A DNA stretch of 64,000 nucleotides from Platanthera guangdongensis. Its lineage: Eukaryota; Streptophyta; Magnoliopsida; Asparagales; Orchidaceae. Location: assembly GCA_039583875.1 (NCBI GenBank), contig CM077162.1, forward strand, positions 108,781,808 through 108,845,807, in the 5' to 3' direction. Positions 55,628-64,000 of the stretch are shown here, piece by piece (position 1 is the stretch's first letter; each line of letters opens with the position of its first letter). The notes beneath the pieces were generated by a model that was not told the DNA's origin, did not search any database, and saw nothing but the letters and a program-made list of their open reading frames with translations. The position numbers and the translations under genes were made by a program.

Positions 55628-57636
55628 CGATCTCCCTGGTTTCACCGCCTAGGTTGCACAACAGCCGCTTGTTCTGCAGGGTATGCGGATTGCTTTCTCA
55701 GTACTCCCCTACAGGACACGAGGTTAGATCAGCTAACCGTACGACGGTTCTCTCCATTCTGACATGTGCGGACAACTCTCTGATACGTCCCAGTCTGCCA
55801 AGAAGATGACGACCTTCCTCTAGGTCGCCAAGAAGATGACGACCTACCTCCAGGTCGCCCAAAAGATGATGAGATGCCTTTAGGTCACCCAGAATATGAT
55901 GACCTGCCTACAGGTCGCACATAAGATGGAGACCTGCCGCCAGGTTGCCCAAATGATGACGACTTGCCTCCAGGTCACCGAAAAGATGGCGACTTGAGTC
56001 CAGGTTGCCCATAAGATGACAACCTGCCTCCAGGTCGCCCAGAAGATGATGACCTGCCTCCAGGTCGCCCAGAAGATCAAGACCTGCCTCCAGGCCGCCC
56101 AGAAGTTGACGACTTGCCTCCAAGTCACCCAGAAGATAACGACCGGCCTCCAGGTCACCCAGAAGATGACGACCAACCTCCAGGTCACCCAGAAGATGAC
56201 AACCTGCCTCCAGGTAGCCAAGAAGATGACGACCTGCCTCCAGGTCGCCTAGAAGATGACGACCTACCTCCAGGAAACCAGAAAGTGACGACCTGCCTCC
56301 AGGTCACCCAGAAGATGACGAATTGCCTACAAGTTGCCCAGAAGATGGCAACCAACCGCCAAGTCGGCCAGAAGATGACGACCTGCTTCTAGGTCGCACA
56401 AAAGATGACAACCTACCTCCAGCTCACCCAAAAGATGATGACCTGCCTCCAGGTTGCCCAGAAGATGATGACCTGCCTCTAGGTCACCCAGAAGATGACA
56501 AACTGCCTCCAGGTCACCCAGAAGATGACGATCAGCCTCCAAGTCACCTAGAAGATGACGTCCTGCCTCCAAGTTGCCCAGAAGATGACGACCTGCCTCC
56601 AGGTCACCCAGAAGATGATGACCTCCCCCCATGTTTCCTAGAAGTTGATGACCTGCCTCCAAGTCGCCCTGAAGATGACGACCTGCCTCCAGGTCTCCCA
56701 GAAGATGATGACCTGCCTCCAACTCCCCCAGAAGATGATGACCTGCCTCCAGGTCCCCCAGAAGATGACGACCTGCCTCTAGGTCACCTAGAAGATGACG
56801 GTCTGCCTGCAGGTCAGCCATGAGATGGCGACCTGGCTCCATGTCACCCAGAATATGACGACCTGCCTCCAGGTAGCCCAGAAGATGACGATCTAGCTTC
56901 AGGTCACCCAGAAGATGACGACCTGCTTCCAGGTCACTCAGAGGATGATGACCTGCCTCCAGGTCACCCAGAGGATGACGACCTGGCTCCTTAGCCCGCC
57001 AACAGCAGATCAACTCCAGAAGACAAGTCCCTAACAACACAGCTTGGCGTGGACTCGACGGACTCCTCATTTTACTCGCACAACTCACCGACTAATCGGG
57101 GGTGATGTTACCAAGACCATTAAATCAAGCCTATAAATAGCCTCCAATACCTCTCATTGGGGACAACCTGAAGGTAGAAACTTGGATGGTCGACCCTGCA
57201 AGCACAACTTCCCAGTCCGCTTCACTACCAGAGGGCTGACCATCAGTTCGGGCTGACCTTGGAAGCATCTCGCACATCCTGGGCCATCAAGCCACGCAGC
57301 CTGACTGGCCATCTCTTCTCTAGCCGCCGATTCTCTCTCTCTTTTTCCTTTGTTATATTATTCCCCTTTATTCTCTTTTCTATGTAAGAGAACTTGATCT
57401 CAGCAGTAATACAGGTTTTTATATAAAGGGAATGCCCGCCGTAAGAGTTGTATTTGTAGTGGCGGGTGAACTCTGCTGTTGCCGCTGCTAGCAAACCTCT
57501 TCAATTCTCTTTCTCTCTTCTTCATGTGCGGCTCAGAGTAATCAGCTACTCGTCAGTCTCTATTCCCATCTGCTCATTTTCCCCCGTGAGATTCGAACAC
57601 CCGTTAACTGGGCAGTGCCGTTTTCTAGCATCAACA
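55628..57636 (+). repeat. E4 5' LTR, second piece
   Basis: Begins with the right TSD copy CGATC, then continues the LTR. It contains the 30-bp minisatellite (55797-57000), a TATAAATA box at 57132-57139 and an R-U5 region with a CCCGCC/GGCGGG inverted pair at about 57433-57465. It ends AGCATCAACA at 57636. Confidence 0.88.
55797..57000. repeat. 30-bp minisatellite in E4 5' LTR (about 40 units)
   Basis: Unit core GACCTGCCTCCAGGTC plus AGAAGATGAC, exactly 30 bases per unit over most of its length. Each unit holds a short inverted pair GACCTG/CAGGTC. Because 30 is divisible by three, long open frames appear on both strands (plus: DDLPPGHPED repeats; minus: GDLEAGRHLL repeats). These follow from the period and lack any start context or promoter, so I treat them as non-coding. 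Confidence 0.92.
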
Positions 57637-58044
57637 GTTAACTTGCGATTTTAAGTTCCTGAGCTGTTGATGAACAACAATTGCAATGAAGACATGAGAT
57701 TGAACTCATAATACACCTTAACTTCAAACAGCTATAAGTTTTGATCTCGGTGTCCGATTTCAGAAATTCAAAGCTTGTCAGAACCCACTCAAGGAGATCT
57801 ACCACCTCGGTGAACTGGGAGGCCGTTCGGACACCTCTTCGGCCCTGGAATTTCCCAAATTCCACTCCATTTGGAAGTTATTGAAGTTTTTCTCTTTCGG
57901 CAATTTTTGTCTTCAGGGATATTCCATCAATAGATCTCGAGCCCACCTCTAATCATTCTGAAGTGCCTGTATCAAGTAGCGACTACGATATCCTACTATC
58001 TAAAAGGAGTTCACATCTCTCATCGCAAGCTTCATAAGGTAAAC
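57637..58044 (+). other. E4 leader
   Basis: It starts GTTAACTTGCGATTTTAAG right after the LTR, parallel to the G1 leader, and no TGG-type primer site is seen. The rest up to the gag remnant shows no supported gene. Confidence 0.5.
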
Positions 58045-59042
58045 ATGAATGCTAATCCTCATATACCTGATGGACTAACATCTTTCACAGGCAAAGAGCT
58101 AGTTCTTAATCCTCTTATATATCAAATTCGACAGAAAGTTGCTACAAATTATTTCAAGGAACCTCGTCTACCAATCTACTCTAGACTCAGTGATCCAATT
58201 CTTCATTTGCAAGCTTTTGAATCAATTACATCTTTGAAAGTGCTATCTGATGGTGTCAAATGCAAGTTGCTTGTCATATCTTTTGCGCTCAAGTGTTGGA
58301 ATGGTTCCACCATTTACCTCCTCAATCAATTACTTGCTTTGACGACCTTCAAAGAGAATTTATCTTAAGGTTTGGAACCTTAAGGAAGAGAAAGAAAGAT
58401 GCAGCATCTCTTTTTCAGATCAAGCAAAAAGATGAAGAGTCTAATGCTCATTTCATCGATTGATTCCAGAAGGAAATTCTTGTTATTGTTAATGTCCATC
58501 CGGACTTTTACAAATATGCTTTTATAAGCGAACTTCGACAAGGTCCTCTTAAATTCAAAGTCAATAAAAAAATGCTCGACACCTATGGGGATCTTATTGA
58601 AAAAGCAAATAGGTTCATAGCAGCAGAAGCAATGAACCCCAATTATATAGCTCATCTAAATTAGAAAGCTCAAGCACAAGGTTATGATCAAGGGAATTCA
58701 TCTACATCTCAAAAAAAGTATTTAGAATAAAGCCTTGATTACTTTGATACGTCAATTCAGACTTATGACAATGATCCTCATGCTTCTCACCAATACAAGG
58801 AAGCTGGATCAAAAAGAAAGTATATAAGTTTAACTATCTCTATGGAAGAAATTCTTCAAATCATCAAGCAGGAGCCAGACTTTACAATGCCTTTCCTCCT
58901 GCGTCCTGGTCGAAGATGTCACAAGGATTTATTCTGTCAATATCACATGTGTGTGGGTCTTGATACAAAGAATTGTCGGGAACTTCATAAGCTCGTAGAG
59001 AAACAGCTAAAAGAAGTCAAATTGCAAGAATACATTGCTTAA
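58045..59042 (+). pseudogene. E4 gag remnant
   Basis: Frame 1 gives NYFKEPRLPIYSRLSDPILH and LQAFESITSLKVLSDGVKC. Frame 2, from about 58260, gives LRFGTLRKRKKDAASLFQIK and so on, matching G1 Gag (NFREPRIPFYSGSTDPIAH, FATSKKRKDGPAALFEIK). There is a frameshift near 58270-58290 and stops near 58461, 58660 and 58730. A knuckle-like CQYHMCVGLDTKNC with RELHKLVEKQL follows at about 58945-59010. The protein cannot be made as is. It shows descent from the same Tat gag. Confidence 0.85.
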
Positions 59043-60360
59043 AAGCAACATTATAAAATTCACTCTTGTAGTGCCAAGAATTTTATTGCTTCAATAACTC
59101 ACATGATTTAACCTTTTTTGGAAACTTTTTACAATTAAACCCACTTCACGTGGTAGCAATATTCCCAAAAAGGAAATCAAGCCAACTTTCTAATAGTTAA
59201 GGAAACATGTGGCAATTAAACCCACTCTATGTGGTAGCCCTATTTCCATTTTGACATCAGATCCACTCCTCGTGGTGACCTTTTTCAGAGCAATCAAATC
59301 CACTTTGTGTTCTCCCAAAAAGCTTTTATATTCTACTAATGATGTTTCTCCTCTCATTAAAGTGAACAACTTCTGTGACCCTGCGAGGAAAGCAATGGGC
59401 CATGTGCATACTTGCACGCTTGGTCACATGAGTTGTGAATCTTTTCCTTCAGTTCGGATAGAATCTTGGCATCGATATTCAATCAAAGAATATATTTCTA
59501 TTTATTGACAAACCATGCTATTGAAGTCTAATCAAGATTGTTTCATCTAGCTGATCTGGATTTCATATTAAAGATATCATATCTAATCATGTGAAAAAAT
59601 CATTATCGCGGTTTGATCTTCATTCGGTTAATAGCAGAGTTTGTCGGACATTTCTTCTGCTATCCAATTATATCTTCCATATCCTATCAATAGTTAACAT
59701 TTGCAAGTTACCTTCAGGTAATTGCAATTTAGTTTCCTTTCGTATATACTTCTAACTCTTCTTCTCACAGATATTAGCAAATATATACAATTTTCCTTCA
59801 TGTACTTGCAACTTACTCCTCTTTCATATATGCTGCTCACTTTTTTCTTGCAGAGATTATCAAATATTTTCATGTTTCTTTCAAGTACTTGAAACTTACT
59901 CTTCTTTCATATATGCTGCTCACTCTTTTCTTGCAAAGATTAGTAGATATTTGCAAGTTCCCTTCAGATACTTGCAACTTACTATTCTTTCATATATGCC
60001 GCTCACTCTTGTCTTATAAAGATTAACATATTCTTGTGAGTTCCCCTCAGTTACTCGCTACTTACCTTTCCTTCACATATGATGCATACTCTTCCTTTTG
60101 CAGAGGTTAACAGGTGCTTGCGAGTTTCCTTCAAGTACTTGCAAGTTATTATTCTTCTTTGCTTCCTCTCCTCTTTGTTTTGCAGAGCTAAGTGGAAGTC
60201 ATTCACGTCTTCTTCACTTGGCAAAAGAAGAAGATTGGCATTGGCTAACTCCTTCTGAGGAGAGACATCAGGTTCTATCTCTCCTTACCTCTTACTTTTC
60301 CTAGGGGTGGATCGCCATTTTTGTGGGTCTCCTAATTTTTCTAAGTTCCCTTCGGAACTT
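59043..60360 (+). repeat. E4 non-coding 3' region with tandem repeats
   Basis: 59130-59320 has about four diverged CCACTTCACGTGGTAG-type units. From about 59690 to 60190 an 83-bp unit (TTGCAACTTACTCTTCTTTC, then CATATATGCTGCTCACTC) repeats about five times, with equivalent positions at 59821, 59904, 59987 and about 60070. No protease or polymerase domains are seen. Confidence 0.8.
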
Positions 60361-60378
60361 GAAAAAGTGTGGGGATTA
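60361..60378 (+). promoter_or_regulatory. E4 polypurine tract
   Basis: GAAAAAGTGTGGGGATTA immediately before the 3' LTR start TGTTAACCC, a near-match to the G1/G2 tract. Confidence 0.82.
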
Positions 60379-62143
60379 TGTTAACCCAGAAATCGGCAAT
60401 CCCTCCTAGGGTAGCCAGCTTGCAAGTCGCGGCCTGCTCTAGATTCTTCCTGGAGGCTGCGACCAGTCAAAGGATGGGCGGGCAAACTTCTCTATCCACT
60501 CAGGCCACACAGTAGGGGCAGTCTGCCCCATGTGACCTCCCAGGTCTCACAGCGACCGCTTGTTTTACAGGGGCTGCGGACTGCTTTCTCAGCCCGCCCC
60601 TGCAGGCCACGATGTTAGATCAGCTAACCGCACGATGGTTCTCTCCATTCTGACAAGTGCGAACAAATCTCCAGTACGTCCCAGTCTGCCAAGAAGATGA
60701 CGACCTTCCTCCAGGTCACCAAGAAGATGACGACCTTCCTCCAGGTCACCCAGAAGATGATGATCTGCCTCCAGGTCGCCTAGAAGATGATGACCTACAT
60801 CCAGGTCGCCCAGAAAATGACGGCTTGCCTCCAAGTCGACCAGAAGATGACGACCTACCTCTAGGTTGCCCAGAAGATGACAACCTGCCTCTAGGTCACC
60901 CGAAAGATGACGACCTATCTCTAGGTCGCCCATAAGATAACAACCTACCTCCAAGTCACCCAGAAGATGAAGACCTGCCTCCATGTCACCTAGAAGATGA
61001 TTACCTGCCTCCAGGTCACCCAAAAGATGACGACCTTCCTCCAGGTCGCCCAGAAGATGACGACCTGCCTCCAGGTAACCCAAAAGATGATGACCTACCT
61101 CCAGGTCGCCCAGAAGATTACAACCTACCTCCAGGTCGCCCAGAAGATGACGATCTGCCTACAGGTCTCCTAGAAGATGGAGACCTACCGCCAAGTCGCC
61201 CAGAAGATGACAACGCACCGCCAGGTCACCCAGAAGATGATGACATGCCTCCAAGTAGCCTAAAAGATGACGACCTGCATCCAAGTCACCCAGAAGATGA
61301 TGACCTGCCTCCAGGTCTCCCAGAAGATGACGACCTGTCTACAGGTCACCCAGAAGATGACGACCTGCCTTCAGGACACCCAAAAGATGAAGACCTGCCT
61401 ACAGGTCGTCCAGAAAATGGTGAACTGCCTCCAAGTCGCCCAGATGATGACGACCTACCTCCAGGTTGCACAGAAGATGATGACCTGCCTCCAGGTCACC
61501 CAAAAGATGACGACCTGCCTCCAGGTCGCCCAGAAGATGAAGACTTGCCTCTAGGTCACCTAGAGGATGAAAACCTGCCTCCAGGTGGCCCAGAGGATGA
61601 CGACTTGCATCCTCAGCCCACCAACAGAAGATCAGCTCCAAATGACAAGTCCCTAACCGCACAGTATGGCGCAGACTCCTTGTTCTACTCGCACAACTCA
61701 CCAACTCATCGAGGGTGTCATTACCAAGAATGTTACCTCATCGAGCCTATAAATAGACTCCCATACCTCTCATTGGGGACAGCCTAAAGGGGGCAACTTG
61801 GATGGTAGACCCTGCGATTTCTTCTCTAGCCGCTGACTCTCTCACTCTATTTCCTTTGTTTTATTTTTCCCCTTTATTCTCTTTTCTATGTAAGAAAACT
61901 TAAGCTCAACTGTAATACAGGTTTTTATATAAAGGAAAAGCCCGCCGCAAGAGTGGCATTTGCCGCGACGGGTGAAGTTTGTTGTTCCCACTACTAGCGG
62001 CCCTCTTCTCTTCTCTTTCTCTCTATCTTCATGCGCGGCTTAGAGTAACATGCTGCTCGGCAGACTCTCTTCCCATCCGCTCATTTTCCCCCGTGAGATT
62101 CGGACACCCATTAACTGGGCGGTGCTGTTTTCGCGCATCAACA
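60379..62143 (+). repeat. E4 3' LTR
   Basis: 1765 bp. The 30-bp minisatellite has about 31 units (60687-61620), fewer than in the 5' LTR. TATAAATA lies at 61748-61755, and an R-U5 stem GCCCGCCGC/GCGACGGG at about 61940-61972. Ends CGCATCAACA. Confidence 0.9.
60687..61620. repeat. 30-bp minisatellite in E4 3' LTR (about 31 units)
   Basis: Same unit as 55797-57000. It differs in copy number and unit order, as expected from slippage or unequal exchange after insertion. Confidence 0.92.
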
Positions 62144-64000
62144 TTACTGCTTTAGAAGAAGAATCTGAGAAGCTTCATCCTGATATCAGGATTGAAGACA
62201 CGACCCCTCTATCACAATCTGAAGGTGATTCAGAGTTGGATTCTGAAGAAGATAGTTGCTGCCATGGGCTGATGGTTAAGTCAGATGAAGAAATCAGCCA
62301 GGATCAGCCTAGACCAAACAAGGTAATTTCTGTTACTAATTCTGCTTTTTCAGATTATGAATCAGTTCCAGATTCTTGTACTTCTACATCAGGTGATGAT
62401 GATGGCTCAGAATCTGAGAGAGACATCAATCAATTGATTGATAATTATGGTGCACTTCTACAGGCTCTAAAGAAAAGCAAGCTCCTCGCCAAATAGCAGG
62501 CTCAGGAAATTGTCTCTTTAAAGCTTGTTGCTTCAGAATCAGCAAAATTATTGGATTTGAAGACTCAAAAGTTAGCAAACTTAAGAATGTAACAATCCTT
62601 CAGATGAGCACCCTAACCTTCAAGAATAACCATATCAGGAATCTTGAAGGAAAGCTCCAAAAGGAGAGGGAAGTAGTTGCTAACTACTCCAAGCCTAGTA
62701 CGGTGTTGCCCATGATAGATTTATTCTCCTCCCAAAATAAAAAGAAAGGGTTGGGATTCTAGGGAAAGAGAAGAGATACTAATCCCTAGGGTAAGGGCAA
62801 AGCTCAAGTGGAGCCACTAGCCTCTAAACCTCCTGTGAAATTTAATAGAGTGCAATTTCCTTTTAACAGTCATGACCATGAGAGTATTTATGGTCATTGG
62901 AATCATGTATTAGCACCAAAGACTCAGTGAAGTGCTTATACCTCTTGCATATGGATCTATTTGGTCCTATGCAAATTCAAAGCCTAGGTAGGAAAATCTA
63001 CACCCTTGTGTTTATTGGTGACTTTTCCAGATTTGCCTGGGTAATCTTTTTAAGGAAGAAATCTGAAACCCTTGATGTCTTTCAGACATTTGACAAGCAA
63101 ATTAAGAATGAATTCGACAGTACTGTGGTCAAAATGAGAAGTGACCATGACACTGAGTTTTAGTCTTAGTGCATGACAAGGTTCTGTGAAGAGCTAGGGA
63201 TTCATCAAGAATTTCCTCTCCTAGAACACCCCAGCAAAATGAAATTGCTGAGAGGAAAAAATAGGACTCTCATATAGTATGGTAGAATCTTACTATATGA
63301 CTCATCCCTCACAGAATCCTTCTGGGTAGGCAGTTCACACTGCATGTTATGTCCTTAATAGGGATTCTATCACCAAGAACCACAAGAAGACTCCATATGA
63401 GATCTTGAAGGGCAGAAAACCGAACCTGAGCAATTTTAGGATCTTTGGTTGCAAGTGCTATGTGCTCAACAATAGAAAAGTCCATTTAAATAACTTTGCT
63501 ACCAAGTCCCATGAAGGGTTCTTTGTTGGGTACAACACTTATAGTAAGCACATAGAATCTACAACTTAACTACCCAAGTTGTAGAAGAGTCAATGAATGT
63601 TATTTTTGAAGAATCCAACATGGTTAACTATGAGCTGCCAATCTCCACCTCTTATAGTATTGCAGGTACAGAGCAGATGATGGACAAGTTGACCATCAAG
63701 GAAGCTACCCCCATAGTTCAAAAAAATGATGATGGACTGCCTATTCCAAGAGAAGGGGAAAACATACCTGAATAAAATGAAGACCAGCTAGCTAAAAACC
63801 CTGAAGATCAGCAAGCTGCAGCTAGATTGTCTCCAGCTACCAGGCATCTAAGGGACCATACATTTCACCAAATTATTGGTGATGCAAATCATGGAGTCCA
63901 GACCAGAAGCAGGAGCATGAATATAGCTCTCCACTCAAGCATCCTATCTCAAGAAGAGCCAAAGAAGTTTGAAGATGCAATCAAGGACCAGTTCTGGATT
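62144..64000 (+). pseudogene. Copia-C pol (continues beyond the window)
   Basis: Resumes directly after E4 with an acidic Gag tail (62144-62496, SEGDSELDSEEDSCC). Broken integrase pieces follow: LYLLHMDLFGPMQ near 62937, IGDFSRFAWVIFLRKKSET near 63015, RSDHDTEF near 63138 and RILLYDSSLTESFW near 63280. The acidic linker before RT is at 63593-63775. The last bases encode EEPKKFEDAIKDQFWI, the characteristic start of copia RT. Many stops. Same family as Copia-A. Confidence 0.85.

Larger units (their letters stand above)
44917..62143 (+). mobile_element. E4: non-autonomous Tat-related element with minisatellite LTRs, split by Tekay
   Basis: LTRs start TGTTAACCCAGAAATCGG and end GCATCAACA (44917-57636, interrupted by Tekay; 60379-62143). 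Ends, the R-U5 layout (CCCGCC..GGCGGG stem, CCGTGAGATTCG) and polypurine tract resemble the G1/G2 family. The 2742-base interior holds only a broken gag related to the G1 Gag, with no protease, RT or integrase. Flanking pentamers TGGCT and TTACT match at three of five positions, consistent with an old TSD. The LTRs are clearly diverged, including repeat number. Confidence 0.85.

Noticed and set aside
55797..57000. CRISPR array because of regular ~30-bp repeats
   Set aside because: Units are directly adjacent without spacers, in plant retrotransposon DNA, with no cas genes.
56327..57088. 253-residue minus-strand and 166-residue plus-strand repeat proteins
   Set aside because: Produced by a 30-bp minisatellite whose period is a multiple of three; no start context, promoter or non-repeat domain. 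Kept only as an observation.
1..64000. Ordinary host genes, tRNA or rRNA genes
   Set aside because: All recognisable proteins are retroelement Gag/Pol or element-carried accessory proteins. I saw no tRNA cloverleaf or rRNA core sequence by reading.

Overview
This window is repeat-only plant nuclear DNA: a stack of nested LTR retrotransposons with no recognisable host gene, rRNA, tRNA or CRISPR. A flowering plant is indicated by Tat-lineage Ty3/gypsy elements with a second (archaeal-type) RNase H, a Tekay/Del-type chromovirus, and old copia elements whose LTRs end in the C-tract characteristic of plant SIRE-like families. The species cannot be told.

Layout. (1) 1-6448: Copia-1, minus strand, decayed, with its 3' LTR cut by the window edge, inserted into an older minus-strand copia remnant (Copia-B, 6449-7039). 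(2) 7040-10144: a Tekay-like LTR carrying an array of CTCGAG palindromes and interrupted by a solo LTR of the Tat family (7303-8050). (3) 10145-12960: a decayed plus-strand copia (Copia-A). (4) From about 13402 to beyond 64000: a third old copia (Copia-C, plus strand). Its 5' LTR is split by a solo LTR (14548-16122, TSD TTGAG) and by two full-length Tat elements, G1 (16815-30080, TSD TTAGT) and G2 (30439-43573, TSD TTGAA). Its gag-pol (43791-44916 and 62144-64000) is split by a non-autonomous Tat relative, E4 (44917-62143). E4's 5' LTR in turn contains a Tekay chromovirus (45062-55627, TSD CGATC).

The most interesting content is inside G1 and G2. Each is a minus-strand Tat element with gag-pol next to the 5' LTR. 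Between pol and the 3' LTR each also carries two genes on the opposite strand (A and B). Each gene has its own TATA box, and I can place one short intron in A and two in B, all of which join the reading frames exactly. Antisense introns cannot be spliced out of the genomic RNA, so they persist through retrotransposition. Gene B resembles the plant 'putative gypsy type transposon' family; gene A is a lysine-rich coiled-coil protein of unknown role. G1 has an intact 1827-residue gag-pol and LTRs in which I see no difference, so it looks very recent and possibly active. G2 has a one-base deletion in pol.

A second theme is that nearly every LTR family here carries its own array of short palindromic or inverted motifs (CTCGAG; TTGAGTG/CACTCAA; GCGCACGACCA/TGGTCGTGCGC; CACGGGCGTG; GACCTG/CAGGTC). 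The motif GCGGAC/GTCCGC is abundant both in the Tat elements and in the unrelated Copia-1 LTR.
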